A stretch of DNA of 64,000 nt from Brachynemurus nebulosus (GCA_035578155.1 JAPWDM010000005.1:25666877-25730876), one strand, 5' to 3'. Shown: positions 11,640 to 24,182, numbered from the stretch's first letter. A program made the numbers and translations. Notes: generated by a model from the sequence alone, not told the origin.

Positions 11640-12320
11640 TGGTGAGCCGCCTTAAGTCTAAGGTGGCAGGTATTTCTAAAAAAGGAATTTCATTATTTTG
11701 ATGGTACAAATGAAAAATCAACACCCAAATTACCATAATTCGATCAATTACTTTAATTCAAATCACTTCTATAAAGCATGATTTAAGAAAATAAATTTTT
11801 TCAGTTTATGACGTCATCAAGTTGATTAAACTTTTTCATTGCCTTAGAAACCGTAAATGAAATGATAAAATGGAAAGTTGAAACCGAATTATAGGTTTTC
11901 GAAGCCGTTCGTTTCATTATTATCAAAATTAAGCGTGTAGAACCTATAAAAAAATTTTTGTTGAATTAGTCTTATTTCTAGAAGGTGTTTTGTTATTTTA
12001 AAAATAAAAAGGAAAAATTCATGTCCAGATTCGTCTGATCCAACCAATCACACTGATTCAGATCACTTTCATAAAGTTTGATTTGAGAAAAATGCAAATT
12101 TTTAATTCGATGACGTCATCAAGTTTAGTAAAATTTTACAGTGCCCTAAAACCCTTAAATAAAATGATAGAATGATGAAATTGGACGCGAATTATAGGTT
12201 TTTGAAATCGTTCTTTTCATTTTTATCAAAATTAAACGAATGGGACCACTAGAAAAAGACTTCTGTCGAATATCATATTTTTAAAAGAAACTTTGTCATT
12301 TTGGTGGCGAAAATGAAGAG
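11640..12320 (+). repeat. Two tandem units of a ~325-bp satellite-like repeat
   Basis: Unit 1 (about 11655-11960) and unit 2 (about 11985-12310) share an ordered set of motifs: ATTTCTA..AAGG, TCATTATTTTG or its equivalent, GATCACTTTCATAAAG or similar, ATGACGTCATCAAGTT, GAATTATAGGTTTT, and TTATCAAAATTAA. Divergence is considerable. A single related unit lies in opposite orientation at about 50455-50720, and the GATGACGTCAT core also occurs near 34880. No coding capacity. Confidence 0.7.
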
Positions 12321-12450
12321 TTAAGAAAAAAATATTGTTTGCAAACGTTGATGAACATCTATAAATGTTTTTGAGACTTGATGAGCACGTCCCTTAAGAA
12401 TTCTAAAGTATATATTTGTGGACTTGCTGTGTTTCGTTTCGGTAAATTAA

Positions 12451-12683
12451 CCCCTTTAGCGACTATCCCGAGCACAACTCGTCATATGAATTATACAACC
12501 TGAATGACTCTCCCGACCTGAACTCGCCTCGTGTTGGTAACTGTAAGATGCTGTCATCTGCTATCGTAAAAGCATTACTAAAGTAAAAATTATCGAATGG
12601 GTACACCATATAATTATGTAATTAAATTAAGTATTTTCAAAGATCATTTTATTTGGTTAGTTTTACATGAGCCGCTAAAGGAG
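12451..12683. mobile_element. piggyBac-like MITE, 233 bp, TTAA-flanked
   Basis: TTAA stands at both sides (12447-12450 and 12684-12687). The ends read CCCCTTTAGCGAC on the left and CTCCTTTAGCGGC on the opposite strand at the right, an imperfect 13-base inverted repeat. TTAA duplication with short C-rich ends is the hallmark of piggyBac elements. The interior is non-coding. Confidence 0.75.
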
Positions 12684-12687
12684 TTAA

Positions 12688-14827
12688 GAGTTTGCTAACA
12701 CCAGAAATAGAATAATGTTAAACAAACTATCTGCGACAGTAAGGTTTCAACTTTTGTCCATATTACGGAACTGGGGGCGGTCAGTACATCGATTGCCCAC
12801 AGGTGGCAAAACCAAATCTGCTTCTGTACATACCTAGAAAGTGTTCCCCAAAAACTTCTAAGATATTCATAAAAAATTTGAAAACTATTTGGTTTTTCAA
12901 TAAAAATTAATAATATTATGTACTGATATTTAAAATTTTATATTCAATAGAAATATATATTTTGGAAATTTTCTGGGTAATAAATTTAAAAATTAATGAC
13001 AAAACATAAAAACGCCTTCGTAACCCAATTAAACGTCCTTATATAAATTTTACTATTACAATTTCTTGTTGTTCATATGTATGTTTAAAATCAATTATCT
13101 TATCCAGTTTTGTGACTTAAGTAATATTGTAAGTTTGCTTTTAAAATCTAAAAATAATCGCAAGTGAAAATAAAATTGCGCATCTGACTCTTTTTTGCAT
13201 GTGGATAGATGCACCAGCTAATAATAAAAGTATATACTTAATAATTTTATAACATATATATTTAAATATTTAAATAATATGTAAATATGCTTCATAAGTT
13301 TATTATGCTTAATGACATGGTTTTATTAATAAAAGTACCGTTAGCGATTCACATAGCCAGCCACAATATATTTTTTGTTTATAATCATAATTATGCATAT
13401 ACATGAAGAAAATATTAAAAGCGTATGATCACTGCTTACCTACCGGGTATTGATATGCAACAGTGAACATAAGAATTTTTGTTTCCTTCGTCTCATATTA
13501 AAGTGGTAAATTAAATTTAAAAAAAAAAAATACATTTTAGTGTTCACTTTTTACAGTTAAATATTTGAAAAATAAACATGAAAATTCTAGATGCTATCAG
13601 CTGTTGTATTTTATCGTAATAAAGGGGAATAAACTGGTCGATATGATTGGAGTTCTTACTCCTTTGCATCTAAAACAAAAATCCTACATAGTTTCTTGAT
13701 AAAAACTAACGTCATGCCGTGTCAAAAGTAATAGTGGTGTGAAAATAGTGTTAATAGTTTTTAATTACTATAAGCAGACCTTTTTGATCTCGAACATGAA
13801 TTTTGTGAATGAACAAATGTGATTTTTCAAACTATCGTAATAAATATTTTACTACAATATATATTACTTGTTATTTCACAAAGTGTTTAGCCCCTTAAAT
13901 CGCAAAACTTTCCTTTTTTTAGAATGAAACGTGATATTCGTAATTATCGATCTCATGAATCCCGAATACCAACTTTTATGGAAATGGATACAGTTTTGCA
14001 CTATGTGGTTCGCCATTTTGTTTTTCCAAAAATGGAGTTCATATTCGTAATCAGCGACCCGAAAAACTCCCATATATCGAATTTTGCTAGAATCAAACAA
14101 TGTCTTTATATTTTTGCCAGCTTTTCGGAGATCGGGACCACTGTGCGTCGTTATCATAACCAGAGAGAGGTTTTAAATACTGAAAATTGTTTTGAATTTT
14201 GTAAGTTCCAACCATGGAGAAATATTCATTTCAAATTTCGTAAAAGTAGGATGTTCCGTTGGAGAGTTATATACATACATAAATATGTATATGTATATAA
14301 ATTTTAGTGAATGTTATTTTCGGTTTCTAGGGACCTCAAAACAAATTTCTGTCATAGTTCTGGACTTAAGTCTCACTATGACAGTGGCTGTAATAACTGA
14401 ATTTTCCATTCGGAAATTCGCTATTATTCTAAATCAGTATTATTACATTTTCACTACAACGTTTGGTACATTGTTTTTCATACATGGGTAACTCATGTGT
14501 GGCTTTACAAAAAAAATAAGTATACATACTTTCTAAACTTTTACTTTTACGGAAAATTATTGCACTTACATAAAAATGAGAATCAATTATTATTCTTATT
14601 CTAAACGGAACGTGGTGTTTTTTTCGATCAGGAACTTATAATTTTATCATGTTGATAACACTGTTTTGTTTAACAGTACATATCCGCGTTTATATTAATT
14701 AATTCTGTTGTGTCTTTTGTTTAATAATCATTATCTATGATAAGATTAGATTTAACTGTTGTAGAGAATTTCTACAGACCACAATTATTGTTTTCAATAG
14801 TTTTTTTATTTATTTATTTATTTTTTT
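12688..14827. other. AT-rich DNA, no gene supported
   Basis: Two overlapping open frames on opposite strands at about 13876-14307 arise in the same less AT-rich patch. Neither shows recognisable domains nor splice signals at its ends, so I do not call a gene. No other structure was found. Confidence 0.35.
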
Positions 14828-15220
14828 TGAGGGTTCCGAAGAAACATCTTGGTAGCCTTACAGTTTCGTCAAATTCTCGTGTAATTTCTACATTTTCCGG
14901 CTTATGATCAATTCGCAGTAATTTTTGTTAATTTTTTGGGGTACTTTTTCGTATTTTGTTAATCCGATAAAAGTTTTTGTATTGCGAATAATTCCTCAAG
15001 AAAACTTTAGTGCTCAAACCTCAAGAAACTTTTAATACCGTTATTTTGGAAAGAGGGGATCTTGTTGGTCGAAAACAGGTCGTAATTTTGGATTGATTTT
15101 TGGAAATTTTACTTTCTATCTATCTGAATCAGAACTCTATTGATTTTTGATGATTGGCCGAATAGTTTAATTTATATCTAAAAAGTAAATTAAATCGAAA
15201 CAACTCAAAAAAGTTCTGCT
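14828..15220 (+). repeat. Dispersed repeat beginning GGGTTCCGAAGAAACAT
   Basis: The left end matches the minus-strand repeat end at 8262-8335, with GTCAAATTC following at similar spacing. The downstream portion is AT-rich and non-coding; its right limit is uncertain. Confidence 0.45.
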
Positions 15221-17380
15221 ATATGCCCTTTTTATCATACATTCTTGCAATACTTTCTGTTTCTTCATTAGTTCGGTACGCAGCCACGGTAATATCATCA
15301 TAGGTGTCTCTAATATGCATAATAATATAATATTATATGTATGTAATATATCTGCCGTGTCACACGAATGTCATGTATCTTGAGATACAAAAATTATGCG
15401 TAACAACGTTTAAAGGATTCTACTCAATCCATAATATATGTATATATTGCCAATAAAATTAATTAATTTGTTAATAATAATACAATAATTAATCTATTGT
15501 ATTTTTAAATTTTTATTGTGATTGTGTCATATTCCCTATTTCCTATATTTTCAAATAGTATTAAACGTTATTAAATCAATGCTGCAACGTTGAATCAATA
15601 ACACATAATAAAAATCAATTATCTTAGATATTTAATAATGTCTAATTGTAAGGTAATTAAGATCATCTGATATTTTATTCAAAAAAAGTTTTCTCAAAAC
15701 TATCATTTCTGACATACGTGAGATTCGAGTGACACATAGAGGTACACTAGTACCTATGTTGAAATTTTTCTTTTACGGGGTGTACAATTTTGGTTTTACT
15801 TAAGATTTGACCCTGGTTCAAATTTCTCAAATTCCTTTATTTCAACACTATTTGACAAACACTAGTTTAAAGTCTATTTTTGGAACAGTACATAATAAAC
15901 GACTGCCACAAAGTATTTTCAGTTAATGATCGACCGACAGGTAAATTTTCATTTTGGCTCACGAACACGCCCTCGTTAAATTCAACAAATTTTTTATATT
16001 TTGGCGTGTTTAATTCATTCTTTTTTTTTTAATTGTAAAAAATTTGACCTATTTATCATAAAAATTTTGTAATTTTTTTAATATTGTATGAATAAAATTA
16101 CAAAATCAAAATTTGAAAATGTTGCTGACTCGATAAAAATATTTTTGTATCGCAAATAGTTTTCGACATGATCTGATTTCGTTTATAATTAAGTAACCCA
16201 CTTTCCGTTGTTTTTATATTTAGCAATAATCGTTATTTATATTGCATTATAGATTCTTATACTTAAAATATTATCAAAATACTCATAATTTATGTAATTT
16301 TTTATAAATTATTACTCTTTATAATCCAATCGAAATCAGACCGCCATATTGTTAGGTTACGGCAATTCGCAATATTAACTAATGCATCATTGACTTTGTT
16401 GGGGCATCACGTGGACAAAATCGCTGGTAAATAATAGACTGTCAAGTAGATGGCAATCAAAATTGTGGCTAAAATTTAACATTCATGACCTCAAAAATTG
16501 TTTGAATTACTCATTGGGGGAACAGATGTGAATTAAATTTTTTTCACTCAAGACACATTAAGACATTAAAACCGTCAGTCACATGGTCTGTTTTAGAATG
16601 AAATTTAAATCCGTTTCGTAAACATCTTTTTTCGTTTTTTTTTTTTCTCTTTCTAAAAATAAATCTTCTCTGGTATTAAAATACGATTTTTTTCGAGTTT
16701 AAAAACCTTTTGGTCGTTCGTTTCATTTCATGTCTTCTATATGTATATCAGATAAAAAATTTCGAAACACGCAACTCAAGTGTCAAATGCGATTTAATAT
16801 TTATTTGTTGGAGGTTAGAATTAAAATGGGGGCTGCGTGTTGTCTGTGCCAGTGCTGCATGGAATATATTATAATGTGTCTTTTGTTGGATATCGTGACG
16901 TATATGTTGTTTTCGTTAAACTGTCCGCGTTTCGATGGGAATCACGATGACGCATCATTTCTCTATTGATATTATGTGTTACGTTCTATTTGTGTGTACG
17001 ATATATATATATATTTTTTTTAAAGAATTTAAAAACAAGGAATATGGATATAATATGGAGGATCGTTTTTAAGATATAATTCATATCAAATAACTTGACC
17101 TTTTTTCTTCTTATGTAAATTCAATAATAACAGTGGTCAACCCATTTGAAATGAACTCTAATTCAAGGTGGAATGATTAGAATGAAGAATTTTAAACCAA
17201 ATTTGTTAGGTCCTCGTAGGGGATAATGATCAAAATGAATTTCATTTCCTAATACAAAATATGAATGTATTTTTTTTATTGTCTAAATCGTTACAAAACG
17301 TATTAATAAAGCGTACCAGGAATTAAGTTAAAGAAGTCATCTAAAAAATGATAGTCAAGTCACAGGCGCTTTTTTGAAGC
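15221..17380. other. AT-rich DNA with one short Cys-rich frame
   Basis: No exon could be supported. A (TA)n run lies near 17000. The only feature of note is a short open frame at 16826-16969, listed separately. Confidence 0.35.
16826..16969 (+). CDS. Possible 47-residue Cys-rich small ORF (doubtful)
   Basis: A frame starting at this ATG begins MGAACCLCQCC and continues through a hydrophobic, Cys-containing stretch to a polar end (DGNHDD). Gly at position 2 with a clustered Cys run resembles N-terminal lipid-modification signals (myristoylation plus palmitoylation), and local base composition is less AT-rich than its surroundings. The frame is also open upstream to 16730. I recognise no family, there is no splice context, and chance is a serious alternative. 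Confidence 0.15.
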   Translation: MGAACCLCQCCMEYIIMCLLLDIVTYMLFSLNCPRFDGNHDDASFLY

Positions 17381-17382
17381 TA

Positions 17383-17853
17383 CAGTCGGACTCATGTATT
17401 TTCAACTCATGTATTTTCAACATCATCTATTTTCAACTAATTTTACTCACGTATTTTCAAGTTTTTTGTCCCCACTTTTCATGCAGTACTTTAATACAGA
17501 AAAATAACTGTCAGATTAACCGATCGACCACTTGTGGCTTTATCATATAATTCTATAATTTATAGTATTATTTCATTCTCAAGTATTTAAAAAATAATTT
17601 TATTACAAGTTTATTACACTTTTTTCATGTTTCACTTTTTTGCTTATCATATGTTACTTGACATTTTGTCATTTTAAGGTTATTCACTGGGAAAGTACAC
17701 GTGACTACTGTGTAAAGATTTGCGCGGGCTTTTTGTGATTGGTTCTATGTCTGTCACGTGGTTCTATGATTGTCATGGAGTGAGGATGAAGGAGAAGTTG
17801 AAAATACATGAGCGGATTAGTCCCGACAGGTTGAAAATACATGAGTTCGACTG
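17383..17853. mobile_element. pogo-like MITE, 471 bp, TA-flanked
   Basis: Left end CAGTCGGACTCATGTATTTT; the right end on the other strand is CAGTCGAACTCATGTATTTT, both continuing CAAC, so the 24-base terminal repeats differ at one position. TA flanks both (17381-17382, 17854-17855). The left end carries extra near-tandem copies of CATGTATTTTCAAC. CAG...CTG ends with TA fit the pogo/Tigger branch of Tc1/mariner. No transposase is present; the 73-codon minus frame partly inside it is accidental. Confidence 0.8.
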
Positions 17854-17855
17854 TA

Positions 17856-19115
17856 TTCGACATAATACTTTAAAATTTGACACATAGATTATAGATGTCA
17901 AGTATAAAGTTGAATCATCAAAAGGATTGAAAAATGAGAAAAAGAACATAGGAAATGAAGTGTAAATTGAGTTAAAATTATTAAGATTGAACACTTCTTC
18001 TGCATATATGCAACTTGCTTATGTTTATTATGGCTTACATATTTCGGTTGGTTCCTTTGTTTCCGTCACGCTTCGTCAGCACGCATTTAAAATTCGTCCA
18101 AGATTTTTACACAAAAATTACATATTAAAAGGTTTTTACTAACAATTTAAAAAAAGTGTTTTATTTAAATTACATGCATATTCCTTATTGTTTAACGAAG
18201 TTTAACTGTAATTTATTTAATCATAGTTTCAAGATTATTAACAGAAAAAGATTAACATAAAAGAATTACAAATCACCATATGGTGTCCTGTTCCACTTTT
18301 TTTTCACTAATCGATAACGACGATAACTAACTAAAAACAAATTGACAATTTCAAAAAGACATAATTCAGTCATTTGCAATTTTGATTTATACATTCTAAT
18401 CAAAATACAACATTGGTACAAGTTCAACATACATATTATGGTAAATTATGTTGTTTTTAGTATCACTGATATTGTCATTGTAATACGATTATAATAGTTA
18501 CAACCAGTGGCACATTACAGAAAAGATTAAATTCGATTTCTTTTTTGTAATCGTTATCCAATTTTTAGAATCATTATGACAAAACTTCGATTGATGTCAA
18601 ATTGAAATTGGACCCAGTTTCAGAAGTTGTTGGTGAGCTTCTATTTCTGGTAGAAAAAATTCAAAAATATTTATATTTTAATTAACAAGAGAGCAAAATC
18701 AAGCGATATAATTTAATAGTGCTATAACAAGATCAAATGGGGTATTATGAAAGTGGCTTTGTTTACACATTTCAAAACATTTGACTTGTTGCTCAAATAT
18801 GCTTGAAAAAAGATATCGTTCGTTCTCCGTAACTTACTTCTGAAGTTTACTACTAATAGAAAATCCAATGATATGTTTAATTTTTGTGTCATAATAAAGA
18901 TCTTAAAGAGCCATTTAAAAACATATAATTTCCTTACCAGCTTTTACTATTTTCAAGATATTTAACAAAATTGAAAAAAAATCATATTTTCAGGGGTGAA
19001 TTTCATTCCGTTAAACCGTTTATGGATACGAACGAAATATGGTTTATGATTAGTTTTAATAAAGTCTACAATCCAGTAATGTTTTAAAATTTTTTGAGAG
19101 ATACAGTTGGATAAG
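17856..19115. other. AT-rich DNA, nothing recognised
   Basis: I see no exon, inverted-repeat element or RNA gene in this stretch. Confidence 0.35.
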
Positions 19116-19123
19116 GTTCCTTG

Positions 19124-19330
19124 TAGGGCCGGATTAGCCACTAAGACAAACCTAGGTCATGGGCGGAAAATTTTTAGAATAGGGTTTTTTTTTTTGGGTC
19201 GTCAGTTATTTTTTGTAGGGAAAAGTTCTAAGAAAAAATAGGAAAAGTTACACTTTTTCTTTTTAAGCAAAAGGCAGGGGCGGAATTTTTCATGGTGCCT
19301 AGGGCGGTACTTAGGGTAAATCTGGCCCTG
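19124..19330. mobile_element. hAT-like MITE, 207 bp, with 8-bp duplication
   Basis: The left end TAGGGCCGGATTAGCC and the right end AAATCTGGCCCTG form the inverted repeat of a common insect hAT MITE group. The flanking octamers GTTCCTTG (19116-19123) and GTACCTTG (19331-19338) match at 7 of 8 bases, the length expected for hAT. A poly-T tract near 19185 and the string GGTGCCTAGGGC near the right end recur in the related elements at 39454 and 57103. Confidence 0.85.
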
Positions 19331-19338
19331 GTACCTTG

Positions 19339-20584
19339 TAAGCCGAAAAACCTGAACTGCCATATTTATAGTTTTCGAGGAAAATTAAATAATTGATTAA
19401 TTTTTTACCCCTTCTATCGAACTATTGTCAAATTATTTTACATATTTATATATCCATATCAAGTAAATATGATAAACAATAACAATTATTTAATTTTATT
19501 TAGTGTACATTATTTCGTTATCAAAAATTTGGCTGATGAATAGTAAATCAACTTATCATTAATTATACTTATTTCCAATATTGTACGGAACACGCGACGC
19601 ACGTGTTTAGACGCACACTTCATCGAACTTGTTTTTCTCTTGTGAATATTTTAAATCAGTATTTTTTATTTAATATTTTTAAACATCCTATAATGTGTAT
19701 ACGTAAATACGTTATCTATTTTTATGTTGGCACACGTCCAGATACTGCAATTGGGAGCGTGGCCGTAACAAATCAGGCCAATATTGGTCATTAATACCTA
19801 AAAACGATTTCTGTTTACATTGTACGATGCGTACCTACGTCACGGGCGTTAATTGACGTATATTCGATTAAAGAATCCATATAATATTGAACTACTACGA
19901 CTTGTTGATTCGTAACACCACCCGGACTTTGTTTTAACTTTTCCAATACATAAGTTTGTGACCGCAATTCGCGTGTCCGTGGTATAGTAAGTAGTTGATG
20001 TACTTACTTCATGAGATGAAATGGAGACATTTCTTTCGCCGCGATTGCTGAAGAACCGGTTGCTGTGTTTTAAGTGGAATGCTTCCACGAATAGAAATGT
20101 ATGCCAAACATACATAATCTTTCACTTCTTTATTCATCACCGTATTTAATGTATAAAAGCCGGTAATGGTAAATCGACTAATATTTCTCTACTAAAAAAC
20201 GTGTTTCATTTTAAAATGTTACAAGTAGGACTTCATTGAAAGAGCGGATAATATTACGTAGGTACTTGAAATAAATTACTTTTTTAATAGGTGATTGACT
20301 CTAACCGTGCATGTAAATAGGAAATCTAAAATTAACTTAAGAAAAGTGTCTAAGGGTTAAATAGGGTCAATACAGCTGTCAAAGGTATAATTCTTTTACA
20401 GTTTTATTTTAAAAGATTCTAAATTTTCGTGTCCCACTGTAAATGATGCGATATTTTTATGCCATTTTTACATACACGACAAAAAAATAGATTACAAAAA
20501 TGTATAAAATTACTTTTAAAGAGGTTTAATTTTACTAATTTTGCACAAAATTTACAAAATACAGTATCTAAAAGTAAAAAATGT
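19339..20584. other. No gene recognised
   Basis: Bases about 19600-20060 are somewhat less AT-rich and contain short open frames on both strands (19603-19794 plus, 19849-20115 minus). Neither has a recognisable domain or credible splice sites. They might be regulatory DNA in the region upstream of profilin exon 2. Confidence 0.3.
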
Positions 20585-20585
20585 A

Positions 20586-21929
20586 GGGTTGACCTGAATG
20601 ATTGTAAAATGGATTTTCATGAGTTGAATAAAAGCTGTTTTAAGTATTGTAAAATGGATTTTCATGAATTGAATAAAAGTTGTTTTAAGTATTTTTTATT
20701 TTATATATCACATTATGGTTGATTTATTTTTAATTCTACATTATTCAGGATGCACTACACAAATTTTGAGCAAATTTGGTATGAAAAACAAAAATTTTAT
20801 AAGCCATTCACATTTCCCCGGTGCGGTTTTGCAAATATTATGAATTTTGGGGTAAAAGTGAATGCCATCAGAAAAATAATTTAGAATGGATTACAAGAGA
20901 AGTGAGGTACCTACATCAAAGTAAAGCCCAAATTAAATTCTTCACATTTACCCCACTTTCAAAGTTTTCATTATACTTTAGCGGTCACAATTTCCTTTTG
21001 TTTAATGCAAGTTATCCATACCTCAAATTTGCACTAAAAATCAAGGTTAAATAAAAATAACAAAAATTGTAGGAACAAATTTATTACAAACTAAAAATGA
21101 TATTTTGATGATATTTTGTCATTTTATCAAATAAAAAATCAAAAAATTACAAGATTTTCATACAAAAACAAGGAAAATGAGACTTTTTCAAGGGAATGCA
21201 TTTAGTTAACATGAATAAAAAAACAACAATCTATTAGGTCTAATACTTTAAATGAAAAAAAAAAATGGTTTTGTATTAATCCTACTGCCCTTGGACACTC
21301 GCAGAGACATTGAAAACAAGTAATTTTTCTGTTTTTGTAAGTTGTTATTGGATAAGGGAGCACAGCAATGGTTTCGTAGATTGATACACAAAACATCGTT
21401 CTACACAAGTTTTTTTGTTTGTATTGTTTGTACAACGGAAACTTGTACAATAATGTCAGCAGCATCTTCATCAACATTTTCAACTCTGAAAAGAACACTA
21501 CTGAAATTTTTGATCGAATGGGGGCATTTGTGAATGATGTTCACAATTACTCCACAATTTTAAAATCATGGGGTAATTGTGAATTGGTAATAAATTGTCC
21601 AATTTATTTAGCAGTTAATAAGGAACCCTCTCAGGGTTTAGACCACTTCTTTAGAAGTACTTTTAACCATTTCTTACCTTTTAAAAAAAGAAAATGTATT
21701 TAAAAGAAATTTTTTGTTGAGGATTGGTCGAATACATAAAATTTTGCAAGGGTTTTTTTTAAAAAAAAAAAGATACTAATACTTGGAGAATTGTTATCAA
21801 ATTTTAATAGCATATTAAGACAGGACAGAAAAACATACTAAAATTTGATTTTTAACAAAATTAATGTTATTTTAGAAATTATAGGCGCCGTTCACAATTG
21901 CCCCAATTCACATTTACCCCGGTCAACCC
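20586..21929. mobile_element. Candidate decayed DNA transposon, ~1.35 kb
   Basis: GGGTTGACC at the left and GGTCAACCC at the right, each next to TA, form a short terminal inverted repeat. Variants of TTCACATTTACCCC and CACAATT(G/A)CCCC occur in both orientations at about 20810, 21540-21595 and 21890-21920, a repeated subterminal pattern. The frames at 20821-21054, 21342-21533 and 21419-21703 resemble nothing I know. The short TIR makes the boundaries tentative. Confidence 0.45.
20601..20690 (+). repeat. Tandem duplication of a 45-bp unit
   Basis: Two adjacent copies (20601-20645 and 20646-20690) begin ATTGTAAAATGGATTTTCAT and end TGTTTTAAGT, differing at two positions. The 45-base unit keeps frame, so the 87-codon open frame covering it shows a duplicated peptide, but nothing else supports translation. 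Confidence 0.9.
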
Positions 21930-21931
21930 TA

Positions 21932-22708
21932 TGTATTTTACATAATTCTTTGCAATTGACACAATAAATTAGTACTTTTTGGTACTATTGTGTAAAATTA
22001 CATTTTTTATTTAGTGTAATAATGAACAAACGCGATAAAAAAGTGTGCAATTCGACATTAACTAAAAGGACTTTTCTTAATCAGCAATACTTTATTATGA
22101 AATTTACATTGGTATTAATCGTATAAAATGATACTCATTATTAAAGATCGGTTAAGAGCAAGTCGGGCTCGCACAATTAGGGTTCCTCGTACAGGAATCA
22201 GTCAATAGGCCAAATTAAATTTTTTTTTATTTATGTTTATTTAAATCTTATCCAAATTTGCTTGTGATAACTGAAGAGTGCATGAATTGTATCACATCGT
22301 ACTGAAATACTAGTATAGTTTTTCAGCAATTATTACACTATCGAAAAAACCAGTAGTTTTCCGGTAATCTATGACTCAATATCTACTATCTGTATTAAAA
22401 TTTTAGCTTTAGAACAAATTTTGAGCTATATCATTAAGATCACTGGGCCAAAAATTATTAAAAAATTTTTTTTTTTGGATCCTTTGATAACTTTAATCAA
22501 ACGATACCGCACCTCAGTCAACGATGTATAAATTTTTTTCTTGTATCAAAACTGATCCCCCACTTTACAAAAAGTTTTTCTCTAATCGTTGACTTTCCAA
22601 ATTTTTTCCTACGTTACATAATTTTCCAGAAAAGACCTCTGTGACAGTCAGATTCGGAATAATCTTATACCTTTATATTATTTATTGTGAATTTCATATT
22701 AGTCGTAA
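21932..22708. other. AT-rich DNA, nothing recognised
   Basis: No coding or repeat structure could be assigned here. Confidence 0.3.
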
Positions 22709-22835
22709 ATATAGTACGTAACTCGGTTATACGGCATATTACACGCGCGCAATTACGCACTCGCCACTGTTCTATGCTCGCCGCTACCGCTCGTGCGTAA
22801 TACGGAACTTATAACCTCAGTTACGTAATATACTA
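22709..22835. mobile_element. Short foldback MITE with GC-rich core
   Basis: TAGTACGTAACTCGGTTAT on the left is mirrored by ATAACCTCAGTTACGTAATA on the right, and GTATTACGCAC resembles the inverse of its partner within the arms. The core (about 22742-22798) is unusually rich in CG dinucleotides for this window. No coding frame. TA flanks are plausible but the exact ends are uncertain. Confidence 0.5.
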
Positions 22836-23613
22836 TTATCACAGACAAGCAGTTGTGTCACTCGAATTTCACCGAATTAAATTTGTATTTTATCTGACTC
22901 AATTCTATTAAGTATATGAAATATCGGAATTTTCGACTTTTACTGTATCATATGTTTAATATGTATTTCAAGTATACAAATGTTTCATACCTTGTTAAAT
23001 ACTGTTTTATAATTTATTATGAAAAACACTCAAATAAACACTTGTTTATGTGAGTGAATGCGATCTATTGTTTATTTTTTGAAGTCAAGATTAATTCTCA
23101 GCACTGAAAGTGAGATGTCGACTAACCTTGAATACAAAAGAATGCAACAGTTCGATTCACATGTTTCACTCATAAATATTTTGTTGATAAAACGTAATAT
23201 TATGCTTGATGCGTATTGATACATTGCGCATTCCATATTATTTTTGAACAAACTATATAAACCTCTTTTAAAAAGCTTGTATATGTCCCATATTATACAG
23301 GTGAACCAAAAGAGGAGAGTAAAATTTTATTGGACAAAACTGGTTAATGCTACTCTAATTAACCAATTATTAACAGTAAAGACACTATTTTGAACAACCT
23401 CACTAGGAAAATGACCTACTTGTATTCAATTTATACTTTTTTTTTAAATCAATTAGATGATACAGAATACTCATTTTGTTTTCGGTAATTTAAAAGCCCA
23501 TTTTCTTTTTATTTAGCCAGAAAATTCAGCCTTAAATACGAGGGTGAATAGAAACCTATGGGATTTAATAAGGTGTATAGACAAAACTGTTAATGGTGTT
23601 ATTAGTTGATAAA
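22836..23613. other. AT-rich DNA with an old dispersed repeat
   Basis: About 23300-23370 (AAGAGGAGAGTAAAATTTTA, then GGTTAATG) resembles about 25018-25095 (AAGAGGAGAACAAAATTTTA, then GATTAACGG), both in plus orientation. Its nature is unknown. No gene seen. Confidence 0.35.
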
Positions 23614-23617
23614 TTAA

Positions 23618-23772
23618 CACTTTCATTGCCGATCACGCGATATCGCGTGATATGACTACTTTACTATATGGCCAATCTCGCCATATCGCGTGACAAATAT
23701 AAGAACCTAGTTATTTAGCATTAAATATTTGGCCATCTCGCAGTCTATATTTTTAGCTTGGCAATGAACGTG
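23618..23772. mobile_element. piggyBac-like MITE, 155 bp, TTAA-flanked
   Basis: TTAA is present on both sides (23614-23617, 23773-23776). Ends CACTTTCATTGCC and, on the other strand, CACGTTCATTGCC differ at one of 13 positions. The interior has a perfect palindrome CACGCGATATCGCGTG and a second ATATCGCGTGAC. Too short to code. The TTAA duplication assigns it to piggyBac-type mobilisation. Confidence 0.8.
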
Positions 23773-23801
23773 TTAATATATTATGTATACATTTTGAATT
23801 A

Positions 23802-24182
23802 CAATCGACTCTCGTTAATTCGAAACTAGAGGGACTCTTAAAATATTACGAATTATAGAGAGGTTCGAATTATCACAGGTAATAATTTTAATTTTTTAAG
23901 CATTTGCGATGAATGAACTTGAACTTGTCTCAAAATGTACTTACAATCTTTCTGCCTCTTTCTCTCTGCAACTTTGAATTGTCGAGTGTTTGACGCCGAT
24001 GAGTTCGAAAATTAACACGTCGTTTTGTTACGTAGCAATGATTTTTTCGTTCGAATTACCAAGTGTCTAAAAATGTATTGTTTTAGTTTGAAATATAAAG
24101 AGATTTTGTAGGGAACTCGTGATACCTTTGAATTATAGAGAGTTTCGAATTATCGCAGGTTTGAATTAACGAGAGTCTACTG
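23802..24182. mobile_element. pogo/Tigger-like MITE, 381 bp, TA-flanked
   Basis: Left end CAATCGACTCTCGTTAATTC and right end (other strand) CAGTAGACTCTCGTTAATTC, with TA at 23800-23801 and 24183-24184. A second inverted motif, TTCGAATTATC(A/G)CAGGT, occurs near both ends in the same orientation. The form is characteristic of Tigger/pogo elements. It lies about 590 bp upstream of profilin exon 2, in the preceding intron. Confidence 0.85.

Noticed and set aside
13876..14307. Overlapping 93- and 127-codon frames on opposite strands
   Set aside because: They have no recognisable domain, no splice sites and AT-driven composition. One patch open on both strands is expected by chance at this length.
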